This document shows, in pieces, positions 29,036 to 40,758 of a DNA stretch of 64,000 nucleotides (positions within the stretch are counted from its first letter, which is position 1; every line of letters begins with the position of its first letter). The stretch comes from Luteimonas panaciterrae (lineage in GTDB: Bacteria; Pseudomonadota; Gammaproteobacteria; Xanthomonadales; Xanthomonadaceae): the NCBI RefSeq assembly GCF_020511115.1, contig NZ_JAJAVH010000002.1, positions 40,145-104,144 on the forward strand, written 5' to 3'. Made by a program: the position numbers and the translations under genes. The notes under the pieces are model-generated. The model saw nothing but the letters and a program-made list of their open reading frames with translations, had not been told where the DNA came from and made no database searches.

Positions 29036-29371
29036 ATGCCGATCTACGCCTTCCATTGCACCGCCTGCGGCCATGCCTTCGACCGGCTGCAAAAGCTGTC
29101 CGACCCCGACCCCGAGACCTGCCCGGCCTGCGGCGCCCAGGCCATCAAGCGCCAGCTGACCGCCCCCGCGTTCCGGCTCGCCGGCAGCGGCTGGTACGAG
29201 ACCGATTTCAAGAAGGACGGCGACAAGAAGCGCAATCTGGTCGAGGGCGGCGAGGGCGGAAAGGCTGGCGGCGAGAGCAAGCCGGCCGAGAACAAGCCCG
29301 CTGGCGACGCCAAGCCAGCGGCGAAGACCGAGACGACATCCACGCCCGCGGCCGCCAAAGCGGCGGACTGA
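29036..29371 (+). CDS. FmdB-type zinc ribbon protein
   Basis: A 111-residue protein. Residues 1-45 form the FmdB/CxxC zinc ribbon (MPIYAFHCTACGHAFDRLQK, then CPACG), and the rest is a low-complexity Lys/Ala/Glu/Pro tail. FmdB-like proteins are probable transcriptional or metal-handling regulators; their role is undefined. It lies 153 bp upstream of aspS in the same direction, a neighbourhood seen in many proteobacteria. Confidence 0.88.
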   Translation: MPIYAFHCTACGHAFDRLQKLSDPDPETCPACGAQAIKRQLTAPAFRLAGSGWYETDFKKDGDKKRNLVEGGEGGKAGGESKPAENKPAGDAKPAAKTETTSTPAAAKAAD

Positions 29372-29524
29372 GCGCGTTTCACCAAAGATGGCGTCCTCCA
29401 AGGCGCCATCGAAGCCCCGGTGGCCCGTCGATGACGCGCCCCGATGCCGGAACGGCGCGGCCGGCCCGTTAAACTAGTCCTCTTTGACCGCGCCCGACCC
29501 GGGCCGGATTGGCTTGGAATCCCT

Positions 29525-31297
<1,773 letters not shown>

Positions 31298-31400
31298 AAT
31301 CGCGACGCGTCCGGCGTTGCGACGGCATCGGCAAAATGCCGTCGCGGCCGATGCTATGGTCGATCGGCGGAAATGGATCCGCGTCGATCATGGAGGGGGT

Positions 31401-31640
31401 ATGCGCATTCGCAGGAAAACCGCGGTCAGGCTCATGCTGGTCGCAACGCTGATCACGATCTCGGGGCTGGTGTCCGCCCGATGGCCCATCCTCGGAGAAG
31501 AGTGGGCCGAGATCACCTTCTACAACAGCAATGGCGACAAGATTGGCGGGATGCGGGTCGAGTGCGACGGCACCATTCTCACCTGGGGCAAAGACACAGG
31601 GCAGCGCAACTTCACGCTCCATCCGTGCAACCCTTGGTGA
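31401..31640 (+). CDS. Small exported protein, unknown function
   Basis: A 79-residue protein with a strong ribosome-binding site (GGAGGGGGT directly upstream of the ATG), a signal peptide (RLMLVATLITISGLVSA) and a short mature part with two cysteines (MRVECDGTILTWG and LHPCNPW). The ITFYN..G..VGG..CDG..WG pattern recalls small secreted DUF6289-type proteins of xanthomonads, but I am not sure of the assignment. Confidence 0.65.
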   Translation: MRIRRKTAVRLMLVATLITISGLVSARWPILGEEWAEITFYNSNGDKIGGMRVECDGTILTWGKDTGQRNFTLHPCNPW

Positions 31641-31665
31641 AGTGAATCTGTTGAAGTGAATCCTG

Positions 31666-31689
31666 CGGGAGCGGCCACGGCCGCTCCCG
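31666..31689. terminator. Hairpin between convergent genes
   Basis: A perfect 11-bp stem (CGGGAGCGGCC with GGCCGCTCCCG) around AC lies between the small exported protein and the AraC gene, 7 bp before the latter's stop. A direct repeat (TGAAGTGAATC twice) precedes it. Without a T-tract it is probably a bidirectional terminator or repeat element. Confidence 0.55.
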
Positions 31690-31695
31690 TTCACG

Positions 31696-32628
31696 TCATC
31701 CGGCCTGTGAGGCTCTCACCTGTCCGATGTCCGAGCGCGGCGGCGCGCCGAACAGGCGCTTGTATTCGCGACTGAACTGCGAGGGGCTTTCGTAGCCGAC
31801 GCGATGCGCGGCGGTGTTGGCCTCCAATCCTTCCATCAACATCAGCCTGCGCGCTTCGTGCAGGCGCATCTGCTTCTGGAACTGCAGCGGCGACATCGAC
31901 GTGGCCGCCTTGAACTGGTGGTGCAGGGACGACACGCTCATGTGCACCGAATCCGCCAGCTCGTCGATGCGCAGCGGCTGCGCGTAATGCTCGCGCAGCT
32001 GCGCCACCGCCCTGGCGATGCGATTGGAGCGGGTGCCGGAGGTGGCGAGATCGCGCAGACGGTGACCGAGGTCACCTGTCAGCACGCGGTAATAGATTTC
32101 GCGTTTCATGGATGCGGAGAGCACCGGCACGTCCTGCGGGTTGTCCAGCAGGCGCATCAGGCGCAGCACGGCGTCGAGCAATTGCGCGTCGGCGCGCGCG
32201 GCGTACAGGCCGCGATCGACCTGGGTCGGTGCCGGCGGCGGCTCGACATCGCGCAACAGAGAAGAAATTTCATCCAGCTCGATGTCCAGCCGCAGCGCCA
32301 GATACGGCTTCTCGGGCGTGGCATCGATCACGCCGCTGGCGGCCGGCAGCGGCATCGAGACGACCAGGAAGTGCAGGGGGTCGTAGCGATACGTGTCGCC
32401 GGAGAGCATGACGATCTTGGTGCCCTGCGCCACGAACGCCAGCCGCGGCTCGTACACCGACGGGATGCAGGGCCCGGGCACGCTGGCGCGGTAGGCGAAA
32501 AGCTTGGACACGGGCGTGGTGTGATTGCCGTCCTCGGGCGTCAATCGGGCAATCCGGTCGGCAAGCTCGGCCTGCTGCGCGTGTTGCGCGCGGGCGGCGA
32601 TGGAGTCGGCGGAAACGCTTGAATGCAT
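31696..32628 (-). CDS. AraC-family transcriptional regulator (AraC_N type)
   Basis: A 310-residue regulator. Residues about 30-190 form the N-terminal ligand or oligomerisation domain (VYEPRLAFVAQGTKIVMLSG), and 210-300 the double helix-turn-helix (LRIDELADSVHMSVSSLHHQ, then GYESPSQFSREYKRLFGAPP). The ATG at 32628 is preferred over 32691. It is divergent from the RND pump operon across 257 bp, so it may control that operon; this is inference from position. Relatives often accompany oxidoreductase or efflux genes. Confidence 0.88.
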   Translation of the reverse strand: MHSSVSADSIAARAQHAQQAELADRIARLTPEDGNHTTPVSKLFAYRASVPGPCIPSVYEPRLAFVAQGTKIVMLSGDTYRYDPLHFLVVSMPLPAASGVIDATPEKPYLALRLDIELDEISSLLRDVEPPPAPTQVDRGLYAARADAQLLDAVLRLMRLLDNPQDVPVLSASMKREIYYRVLTGDLGHRLRDLATSGTRSNRIARAVAQLREHYAQPLRIDELADSVHMSVSSLHHQFKAATSMSPLQFQKQMRLHEARRLMLMEGLEANTAAHRVGYESPSQFSREYKRLFGAPPRSDIGQVRASQAG

Positions 32629-32885
32629 GACGGAATACCTTGTTCTGCCGTTGCGGCGATTATGCGCGCCGGTTCCGGGTATCGTGAGCACATCTCGGCA
32701 CGGATTGCAGGATTAGGCAATTCTCTGACAGCAATGAACTAACGCCGGTGAATACGACGGGCGTAGCTTGATCGGCAACGCTCGGCGCACCATCCGCCTC
32801 CTCCCGATTTGTCGATTTCACGGGCGGGGGTCGAAGTTGTTTCCGTGGCGAGATGTCCCGCCTCCCCCACACCGGGATTCTCATC

Positions 32886-35800
32886 ATGTGGATCGTCCAA
32901 TACGCGTTGGCGCGCCGTTACACCATCGGCGTGCTAGCGATCCTGATCCTGCTGTTCGGCACGCTGGCGGCACGGCGCATGCCGACCGACATCCTGCCGG
33001 CGGTCAACATCCCCTCGGTTAATGTGGTCTGGACCTACAACGGTCTGCCGGCCACCGAGATGGCGGCCAAGCTGGCCTCGTTCTCCGAGATCGCCATTCT
33101 CAACAATGTCGACGACCTCAAAGAGGTTCGCTCGGAGACCATCGCCGGCATCACCACCATCCGCGTCGATTTCCAGCCCAACGTCAGCATCGATCGCGCG
33201 CTGGGTCAGATCACCGCGATTTCGCAGACCATCCTGCGACGCATGCCGACGGGCACCTCGCCGCCGATCATCCTGCGCAACAATCTGTCGAATACGCCGG
33301 TGCTGCAGCTGGTGCTGTCGTCGGATTCGCTGAGCCAGTCGCAATTGCAGGATTACGCGCGGCTGCAGCTGCGCTCGCAGATCCAGACGATCCCGGGCAT
33401 CCTGATGACCGCGCCCTACGGCGGCGCCGCGCGCCAGATCATGGTCGATCTGAATCCGGGCGCGCTGCAGACCTACGGCCTGACCCCGGCCGAGGTGACC
33501 ACCGCACTCGAACGCGGCAGTCCCACGCTGCCCTCGGGCACGATCCGCGAGGGGGCGCGCGAGATGCAGATCGCGATGGACGTGAGCCCCACCACCATCG
33601 CCGAATTCCTCGACCTGCCGGTCGCCAACCGCGATGGCAGCATCGTCTACGTTCGCGACGTGGCCTCGGTGCGCGATGGCAGCGCCTTGCAGACCAATAT
33701 CGCGCGCATGGACGGCGCTAACGCGGTGGCGGTGTCGCTGATCAAGCTCGGTGGCGCCTCGGCGGTGGAACTGGTGCGCCAGGTGCGGGCCAAGCTGCCG
33801 GAAATCATTGCCTCGGCCCCGCCGGGCATGCGCATCGAACCAATCTTCGACCAGTCGGTTTTCGTCAACAACGCCATCACCGCGATCGAGCACGAAGTGG
33901 TGCTGGTGGGCTTGCTGGTGGCGTTCGTGGTGTTGCTGTTCATCGGTTCCTGGCGTTCGAGTCTGATCGTGCTGTCGGCGATTCCGCTGGCGCTGCTGTC
34001 GTCGGTGATGATGCTCAATCTGCTCGGCTACACCTTCAACGTGATGACCCTGGGGGGGCTGGCGCTGGCGATCGGCATCCTGGTGGACAACGCCGTGGTG
34101 GACGTGGAGAACACCAACCGCAACATCGCTCTCGGCAAGGACGTACACACGGCGATCCTGGACAGCGCGAAGGAAGTGGTGTTCCCGGAAATGGTATCGA
34201 CGATCGCGATCTGCATCGTACTGATGCCGATCCTGCTGATGACCGGATTGTCGGCCTGGGTGTTCACGCCGCTAGCGCTGGCGGTGATTTTCGCGATGCT
34301 GTCTTCGTTCCTGCTTTCGCGCACGCTGATTCCGGTGTTGTGCCTGTTGCTGCTGCCAGCCGACATCGAGAGCCGCAAGCGTCCGCGCTGGGCGGCGGAG
34401 CGGTGGCTGCTGGCGCTCAATCATCGCGTCGAGCACACCCTGGAGAGCTTGGGCGAACGCCATCACGCTCTGTTGGTACGGCTAGGCCACCACGGCGGCG
34501 TGCTGACGCTGGCGGCGTTGCTGGCACTGGGCGCGGGAGCGGGTTCGGCGCTGCTGCTGGGGCGCGAGTACTTCCCGCAGGTGGACGCCGGCCAACTGCG
34601 CATGCAACTGCGCCTACCCACCGGCACTCGGCTGGAGCAGACCGCCGCGCGCCTGGGCGAGATCCAGGACGAGATCCGCAAGATCGTCCCCGCCGCCGAG
34701 CTACAGACCGTCTACGAACAGATCGGCGTGCCCGAGCCCTACAACCTGTCGCTGGTGAACAGTGCCGTGGTCGGGGCATTCGAGGCGGAGGTGCAGCTGC
34801 AGCTGCGCGCGCCGCATGCGCCGACCCATGGCTACCTGACGCAGATCCGCAGCATGCTGGCGTCGAAATTCCCGGACGTGAAACTGTTCGAACTGCCGCC
34901 CGATGCCACCAGCCGCACGCTGGCTGGTTCGGCCGTGGCGGCCTTCGAGGTACGACTGATCGGCCGTGACCGCGAAGGCAATCTGGCGGCCGCGCGCGAG
35001 ATCGAGCGCGAGTTGCGCGAAGTGCCAGGCGCAGTCGACGTGGCGTTGCGGCAGGTGCTGGATCTGCCGGAATATCAAGTGAAGATCGATCGCACCCGCG
35101 CCGCCCAGCTCGGTCTCGACGCGCAGCAGGCCAGTCGCGCCGTCCTCGCCGTGCTCGGTTCCGCGGGCACGGTCACGCCGGTTTACTGGACCGATCCGGT
35201 CAATGCCATCGCCTACACCGTGCAGGTGCAGGCGCCGCTGGCAAGACTGACCAACATCGAGACCCTGCTCAACACCCCGCTGCGCGTGGCCGGCAGTGGC
35301 GAGGTGGTGTTGTTGCGAACCATCGCCAACGTGACTGCACGCAAGGTGCCGGCCAGCATCGGCCGCACCACGCTGGCACCGACGCTCAGCGTGCTGGCCA
35401 ATGTGCAAGGTGTCGATCTCGGTTCGGTCTACGATCGCCTGAGCGTGATCACCGCCGCGCAGCAGGCCAACCTCAAACCCGGCAACCGCATCGAGATCGT
35501 CGGCCAGGCCGGCGAGATGCAGAGCGCCTACGGAGAACTCGCCGCCGGCCTGCTGATGTCCGCGGTGCTGGTGTTCCTGGTGCTGGTGGTGAACTTCCAG
35601 TCGTGGATCCAGCCGTTGGTGGCGATGTCGGGTCTGCCGATCGCGATCGCCGGTGCCGCTGTCGCGCTGTTCGTCACCGGCACGCCGCTCAGCGTGCCGG
35701 CGCTGATGGGCGTGATGATGGTGATCGGTGTGTCGACCGCCAACTCGGTGCTGGTCACCAGCTTCGCCCGCAATCTGATCGCGGGAGGTCATGATCCCGA

Positions 35801-36116
35801 GGTGGCCGCCTACGAATCCGCCGCCGTGCGTTTGCGCCCGGTGCTGATGACGGCCAGCGCGATGGTGCTCGGCATCATTCCGATGGCGCTCGGCCTTGGC
35901 GAAGGCGGCGAGCAGAACGCGCCGCTCGGTCGCGCGGTGATCGGCGGCCTGTTGTTCGGTACGCCGGCCACGCTGGTCGTGGTGCCGTCGATCCTGGCCG
36001 TGCTCGGCCGCCGCCTGAAGCGCCACGCCGCGGCGGCGCGGGCTGCGGTGACACAAACCGATTCCCCTTCTTCTTCCTCCAGCGGCGAAACCGCTGACGC
36101 CGGAGTTCCGCTATGA
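32886..36116 (+). CDS. RND efflux pump inner-membrane subunit
   Basis: About 1076 residues, the size of AcrB/MdtB-type proton-driven exporters. The N-terminal helix (YTIGVLAILILLFGTLAARR), two large periplasmic loops and two groups of membrane helices (about 325-530 and 855-1030) are visible. In the TM4 proton-relay position it has GILVDNAVVDVENTN, with one Asp followed by Asn where AcrB-type pumps have two Asp residues. MWIVQ at 32886 fits the family start; ATG 32853 is also in frame. The adaptor gene overlaps its stop by 4 bp. No TolC-like gene adjoins it. Substrates are unknown. Confidence 0.92.
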   Translation: MWIVQYALARRYTIGVLAILILLFGTLAARRMPTDILPAVNIPSVNVVWTYNGLPATEMAAKLASFSEIAILNNVDDLKEVRSETIAGITTIRVDFQPNVSIDRALGQITAISQTILRRMPTGTSPPIILRNNLSNTPVLQLVLSSDSLSQSQLQDYARLQLRSQIQTIPGILMTAPYGGAARQIMVDLNPGALQTYGLTPAEVTTALERGSPTLPSGTIREGAREMQIAMDVSPTTIAEFLDLPVANRDGSIVYVRDVASVRDGSALQTNIARMDGANAVAVSLIKLGGASAVELVRQVRAKLPEIIASAPPGMRIEPIFDQSVFVNNAITAIEHEVVLVGLLVAFVVLLFIGSWRSSLIVLSAIPLALLSSVMMLNLLGYTFNVMTLGGLALAIGILVDNAVVDVENTNRNIALGKDVHTAILDSAKEVVFPEMVSTIAICIVLMPILLMTGLSAWVFTPLALAVIFAMLSSFLLSRTLIPVLCLLLLPADIESRKRPRWAAERWLLALNHRVEHTLESLGERHHALLVRLGHHGGVLTLAALLALGAGAGSALLLGREYFPQVDAGQLRMQLRLPTGTRLEQTAARLGEIQDEIRKIVPAAELQTVYEQIGVPEPYNLSLVNSAVVGAFEAEVQLQLRAPHAPTHGYLTQIRSMLASKFPDVKLFELPPDATSRTLAGSAVAAFEVRLIGRDREGNLAAAREIERELREVPGAVDVALRQVLDLPEYQVKIDRTRAAQLGLDAQQASRAVLAVLGSAGTVTPVYWTDPVNAIAYTVQVQAPLARLTNIETLLNTPLRVAGSGEVVLLRTIANVTARKVPASIGRTTLAPTLSVLANVQGVDLGSVYDRLSVITAAQQANLKPGNRIEIVGQAGEMQSAYGELAAGLLMSAVLVFLVLVVNFQSWIQPLVAMSGLPIAIAGAAVALFVTGTPLSVPALMGVMMVIGVSTANSVLVTSFARNLIAGGHDPEVAAYESAAVRLRPVLMTASAMVLGIIPMALGLGEGGEQNAPLGRAVIGGLLFGTPATLVVVPSILAVLGRRLKRHAAAARAAVTQTDSPSSSSSGETADAGVPL

Positions 36117-37258
36117 GTTCCGCCACCTTCATCCCATCCGCTCCTGCTCGTGTGCTGCTCGCGGTGGTCTGCGCCGCCGCGCTGGCAACCCTTGCCGGAT
36201 GCACGCGCAGCGACGCCGAGGAAACCAAGCCCGGCGCGAGCGCATTGCCGCAAGTGCTCGTGGCCAATGCCCGCGCTGCGGATGCGGCCTACGATCTGAG
36301 CCTGCCTGCGCGCGCGCTCGCCGGTGAATCGGCGCAGTTGTACGCACGCGCCACCGGTCTCGTGTCCGAACGCCGTGCTGATCTCGGCGACAAGGTTGTC
36401 GCGGGACAGGTGCTGGCGGTGATCTCCACGCCCGAAGTCGATTCGTCGGTGCGCGAAGCGCAGGCCGACGTGGTCAGCGCACGCACGAACGAGGAATTGG
36501 CGAGGACCAACTTCGACCGCGCCGCGGTGCTGGTGCAGTCCAACGCGATCTCCAAGGAGATGTACACCGACCGCAAGGCCGCCCACGATGCCGCCGCCGC
36601 GAGCCGCGCCGCCGCGGAGGCGCGTCTGGTCAGCGCGCGAGAACGCCAGGGCTTCCAGGTGGTGCGCGCGCCGTTCGCCGGCGTGATCGCCGCGCGTAAT
36701 ATCGAACGCGGCGATCGCGTGGTCGGTGATTCGGCCGCCTCGGCAACGCCGATGTTCACCGTCAACGTGCTCGATCCGCTGCGCGTGGTGGTGGACGTGC
36801 CGCAGAGCGCCGCCTTGCAGGTGCGTCCCGGATTGCGCGCCGAGGTGAGCTTCCCGGAACTGCCGGGCGAAACCTTCCAGGCCGAAGTGATCCGCAGCGC
36901 GCAGAGCATCTCCAGCAGCATCGGTGCGATGCGCGTGGAGCTGCGTCTGCCCAATCCCGACAATCGCATTCCCGCCGGCATGGTCGGCGAGGTGAAACTG
37001 TCGGTGCCGCGCACCGCGGCCGCGGTGATCGTGCCGGAATCGGCGGTGATCACCGATGCCGACGGCACGCGGGTCGCGCTTCTGGGGCCTGCGTCGAAAC
37101 TCGATTACCGCCGCGTCAAAGTCGGACGCAATCTCGGTGGCGAGATCGAGATCCTCGACGGCATCGCCGCCGGCGATCAGATCGTGCTGGCGCCGAACGC
37201 CTTGCTGAAGGCGGGCACGCGCGTGACCGCCAAGAAGAATCCGCCGCCGGCGGCGTAA
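36113..37258 (+). CDS. RND efflux periplasmic adaptor (membrane fusion protein)
   Basis: A 381-residue lipoprotein-like adaptor: a signal sequence with a lipobox-type LAGC (TLAGCTRSDAE, about 27-37), a biotinyl-lipoyl half (ARATGLVSERRADLGDKVVAG), a helical hairpin (about 110-170), the second lipoyl half (FQVVRAPFAGVIAARNIERGD), a beta-barrel domain and a membrane-proximal domain. It bridges the RND pump to an outer-membrane channel. The order pump-then-adaptor is the reverse of the usual order. The ATG overlaps the pump stop (ATGA), so the two are translationally coupled. Confidence 0.9.
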   Translation: MSSATFIPSAPARVLLAVVCAAALATLAGCTRSDAEETKPGASALPQVLVANARAADAAYDLSLPARALAGESAQLYARATGLVSERRADLGDKVVAGQVLAVISTPEVDSSVREAQADVVSARTNEELARTNFDRAAVLVQSNAISKEMYTDRKAAHDAAAASRAAAEARLVSARERQGFQVVRAPFAGVIAARNIERGDRVVGDSAASATPMFTVNVLDPLRVVVDVPQSAALQVRPGLRAEVSFPELPGETFQAEVIRSAQSISSSIGAMRVELRLPNPDNRIPAGMVGEVKLSVPRTAAAVIVPESAVITDADGTRVALLGPASKLDYRRVKVGRNLGGEIEILDGIAAGDQIVLAPNALLKAGTRVTAKKNPPPAA

Positions 37259-37398
37259 GCCGGCGTGCGATGACGCCTGTCCGATCGCGCGGTTGCCGCG
37301 CGATCGCTTCGCGTCACATCTCATTCTTGAGAAGAAAGCGATGGCGTTGCGCGTCACGGAGAGCCGATGCTAGCCTCCGGCTGTAACTGCGTCATGAC

Positions 37399-37983
37399 AT
37401 GCCTGCGCGAATGACCGAACAGCGACCGAATCTGATGATCCGCCGTGCCGTGCTTGCCGATGCGCAGGCATTGTCGGCGCTGTCGGCACAGACCTTCACC
37501 GAAACTTTCGGGCATCTGTATCCGCCGGAGGATCTGGAATTCTTCCTGCGCCAAACGTATTCGGTTGAAGCGCACGCCGAGTTGCTGAACGATCCCGCCT
37601 ACGCGTTCTGGCTGCTGGAGCGTGACGGCTCCGAAGCCATCGGCTACGCGCTGGCCGGCCCTTGCGGCCTGCCGCATGACGAAGTCGCGCCCGGCGATGG
37701 CGAACTCAAGCGCCTGTACGTGCGGCAGTCGTTGCAGAACGGCGGCTGGGGCGGACAGTTGTTCCGCGCCGTGATCGACTGGCTGGAGCGAGATGGCCCG
37801 CGCACGCTGTGGATCGGCGTGTGGTCCGAGAACCTCGGCGCGCAACGCTTCTACGAACGCCACGGCTTCCGGCGCGTCGGCGAATACGAGTTTCCGGTCG
37901 GACGCGTGCGCGATCTCGAATTCATCCTCCGCCGAGAAGCTGCGGCGCAACCGGCCGACCGGCCGCGGAGCGAGGCGGCATGA
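37399..37983 (+). CDS. GNAT-family N-acetyltransferase
   Basis: A 194-residue acetyltransferase. The GNAT fold is visible from IRRAVLADAQALSALSAQTF through ELKRLYVRQSLQNGGWGGQL (acetyl-CoA pyrophosphate site, here QNGGWGG) to LWIGVWSENLGAQRFYERHG. The substrate is unknown. The start is uncertain: ATG 37399 and ATG 37411 are both possible and neither has a good ribosome-binding site. Its stop overlaps the next start (ATGA). Confidence 0.87.
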   Translation: MPARMTEQRPNLMIRRAVLADAQALSALSAQTFTETFGHLYPPEDLEFFLRQTYSVEAHAELLNDPAYAFWLLERDGSEAIGYALAGPCGLPHDEVAPGDGELKRLYVRQSLQNGGWGGQLFRAVIDWLERDGPRTLWIGVWSENLGAQRFYERHGFRRVGEYEFPVGRVRDLEFILRREAAAQPADRPRSEAA

Positions 37984-38041
37984 GCGGCCCGGCATGGGCA
38001 GGCCGGCATGAGCAGGCCGGCACGAGCAAACCGGCATTGAG
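37977..38041. repeat. 14-bp tandem repeat spanning a stop/start junction
   Basis: Four complete 14-bp units and one partial unit: GGCATGAGCGGCCC, GGCATGGGCAGGCC, GGCATGAGCAGGCC, GGCACGAGCAAACC, GGCATTGAG. Units 1-3 carry an ATG. The first ATG overlaps the acetyltransferase stop and starts the hydrolase frame. Because 14 is not a multiple of 3, loss or gain of one unit would change which ATG is in frame. Confidence 0.8.
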
Positions 38042-38651
38042 CCAACATGTCGTGTTGCTGCACGGCATCTGGAACGCGCGCGCCTGGCTGACGCCGCTGG
38101 CGGTGCGATTGCGGGAGGCGGGATTCACGCCGCGCATCCTCGGCTACGCCAGCGTGGTCGGCGGCCCGGAAGCGGCGCTGCCGGCGCTGATCGAAACCTT
38201 GCGCGCATCGCCCCAGACCACCATCGTCGGACATAGCCTCGGCGGCATGATGGCGCTGGAAGCCCTGCGCCGCGCGCCGGACCTGCCGGTCACGCGCGTG
38301 GTCTGCCTGGGCTCGCCATTGCGCGGCAGTACGACCGCGCGGCACCTGGCGGCGCTGCCTTGGGCATTGCCGGTGCTGGGCAGGAGCGCGGAGTTCCTGC
38401 AGCGCGGATTCGAGGCCTGGGAGGGCGTGGCCGAGGTCGGCATGGTGGCCGGCAACGTGCCGCACGGCCTCGGGCGCCTGTTTCCGGACTTCGATCTGGC
38501 CTCGGACGGCACGGTGGCGCTGGAGGAAACGCGCTTGCCGGGCCTGCGCGACCATTGCATCGTCGCTTCCAGCCACAGTGGCCTGGTGTTCTCGGCGCAG
38601 GCGGCGCAGCAGGCGGCCGCCTTCCTGCGCGAGGGGCGTTTCCTGCACTGA
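37980..38651 (+). CDS. Alpha/beta hydrolase (lipase-like)
   Basis: A 223-residue hydrolase. The core starts at HVVLLHGIWNARAWL (oxyanion HG motif), and the nucleophile elbow is VGHSLGGMMALEAL (Ser in GHSLG); the acid and base residues are probably in FPDFDLASDGTV and HSGLVFS. The first 20 residues (MSGPAWAGRHEQAGTSKPAL) are encoded entirely by the 14-bp repeats and are probably not part of the fold. Resemblance is to small PGAP1/lipase-like esterases. It is coupled to the upstream acetyltransferase by an ATGA overlap. Confidence 0.85.
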   Translation: MSGPAWAGRHEQAGTSKPALSQHVVLLHGIWNARAWLTPLAVRLREAGFTPRILGYASVVGGPEAALPALIETLRASPQTTIVGHSLGGMMALEALRRAPDLPVTRVVCLGSPLRGSTTARHLAALPWALPVLGRSAEFLQRGFEAWEGVAEVGMVAGNVPHGLGRLFPDFDLASDGTVALEETRLPGLRDHCIVASSHSGLVFSAQAAQQAAAFLREGRFLH

Positions 38652-38755
38652 AGCGGTTGATACGGCCCGTCCGGCCCATATGGGCCCGTCCGGCACCTCC
38701 GGTGGGCATCAGGTAAAATGCGCGGTTCCGTCCATTTGCGCCGCCTGAACAGCCC

Positions 38756-39486
<731 letters not shown>

Positions 39487-39487
<1 letters not shown>

Positions 39488-39605
39488 CAGGGAGACGGGA
39501 GAAGGGAGAGGGGAGACGTGCAAGGCACTTGGCCTGCATTCCCTTCGCCGTTTCGCCCTGGTTTCTCGGTTTTCCCGTCTCCCGTCTCCCGTCTCTCATC
39601 TCCCG
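39487..39605. repeat. Polypurine/polypyrimidine imperfect inverted repeat between yebC and ruvC
   Basis: A purine arm at about 39487-39517 (GGGAGACGGGAGAAGGGAGA and onwards) is complementary to a pyrimidine arm at about 39571-39605 containing CCCGTCTCCCGTCTCCCGTC. Each arm is itself made of short GGGAGA or CGTCTCC iterations, so pairing can slip. The roughly 50-bp spacer is pyrimidine-rich. The second arm runs into the ruvC GTG start. Confidence 0.75.
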
Positions 39606-40141
39606 TGACCCGCATCCTCGGCATCGATCCGGGCTCGCAGCGCACCGGCGTCGGCATCATCGACGTCGACGCCACGGGCAAGACGACGCACGTCTTTCAC
39701 GCGCCCTTGAATCTGTTGAGCGGCGATACGGGGCCGGAAGGCGGCTTCCCGGCACGATTAAAGCGATTGCTCCAAGGATTGTCTGAGATCATTGACAGGC
39801 ATCGACCCGACGAAGTCGCGATCGAGCAGGTGTTCATGGCCCGCAATCCGGATTCCGCATTGAAGCTGGGACAGGCGCGAGGCGCGGCGTTGTGCGCGGC
39901 GGTGATGCGCGATCTGCCGATCCACGAATATGCCGCGAAAGAGATCAAGCTGGCATTGGTGGGAAAGGGCGGCGCCGACAAGGTGCAGGTGCAGCGCATG
40001 GTAGGGGTCATGCTCAATCTGAAAGGCAAGCTGCAAGCCGACGCCGCCGACGCCCTGGCCGTGGCCATCACGCATGCGCACGTGCGCGCGACCGCGCGCA
40101 AGCTGGGCGTGAACACGCGCGAAGCCTGGAGCAGGAAGTGA
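39605..40141 (+). CDS. ruvC: Holliday junction resolvase RuvC
   Basis: A 178-residue endonuclease that cuts Holliday junctions in recombination repair with RuvAB. The catalytic acids are seen in [12 protein letters not shown] (first Asp), [13 protein letters not shown] (Glu) and [15 protein letters not shown] (last two Asp). The GTG at 39605 gives [10 protein letters not shown], the normal N-terminus and length. The long in-frame upstream extension is encoded by the polypyrimidine repeat and is rejected. ruvA follows after 4 bp. Confidence 0.95.
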   Translation: MTRILGIDPGSQRTGVGIIDVDATGKTTHVFHAPLNLLSGDTGPEGGFPARLKRLLQGLSEIIDRHRPDEVAIEQVFMARNPDSALKLGQARGAALCAAVMRDLPIHEYAAKEIKLALVGKGGADKVQVQRMVGVMLNLKGKLQADAADALAVAITHAHVRATARKLGVNTREAWSRK

Positions 40142-40145
40142 TCCG

Positions 40146-40733
40146 ATGATCGGACGGCTCAAGGGCATCCTCATCCACAAGCAGCCGCCCTGGCTGGTGG
40201 TGGACGTGCATGGCGTCGGCTACGAGCTGGAAGCGCCGATGAGCACGTTCTACGACCTGCCGGAGGCCGGACGCGAAGTGGCGCTGTTCACGCACTACGC
40301 GCAGAAAGAGGATTCGGTGTCGCTGTACGGCTTCCTGAGCGAGGCCGAGCGCCAGCTGTTCCGCGACGTGCAGCGCGTGAGCGGCATCGGCGCCAAGATC
40401 GCGCTGGCGGTGCTGTCGGGCGCGTCGGTGGACGAGTTCGCCCGCCTGGTGCAGGCCGGCGACGTACAGGCGCTCACGCGCATCCCGGGCATCGGCAAGA
40501 AAACGGCGGAGCGCATGGTGGTTGAATTACGCGATCGCGTCGCCAACATGGGTTCCACCACCCCCGCTATTGCCGGCAAGGCGCCGGCCGATCCTCTTTC
40601 GGAAGCGACCATCGCCCTGCAGCAGCTCGGCTACAAGCCGGCTGAAGCGCAGCGCATGGCCAAGCAGGCGTACGCCGACGGCGACGCCGCCGAAACCATC
40701 ATCCGCAAGGCGCTACAGTCCGCGCTGCGCTGA
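40146..40733 (+). CDS. ruvA: Holliday junction DNA helicase subunit RuvA
   Basis: A 195-residue DNA-binding subunit that holds the four-way junction and guides RuvB. The N-terminal OB domain ([20 protein letters not shown]), two helix-hairpin-helix motifs ([16 protein letters not shown] and [17 protein letters not shown]) and the C-terminal RuvB-contact domain ([20 protein letters not shown]) are all present. The partner ruvB is not next to it but about 5.4 kb downstream at 46159. Confidence 0.95.
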   Translation: MIGRLKGILIHKQPPWLVVDVHGVGYELEAPMSTFYDLPEAGREVALFTHYAQKEDSVSLYGFLSEAERQLFRDVQRVSGIGAKIALAVLSGASVDEFARLVQAGDVQALTRIPGIGKKTAERMVVELRDRVANMGSTTPAIAGKAPADPLSEATIALQQLGYKPAEAQRMAKQAYADGDAAETIIRKALQSALR

Positions 40734-40758
40734 GCAGCGGCACGGCGACCGGAGAGTC

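Noticed and set aside
28793..29401. N-terminal extension of the isoamylase frame
   Set aside because: The frame stays open to 29401 but the residues are antisense to the FmdB gene; the signal peptide and GGAGG site fix the start at 28792.
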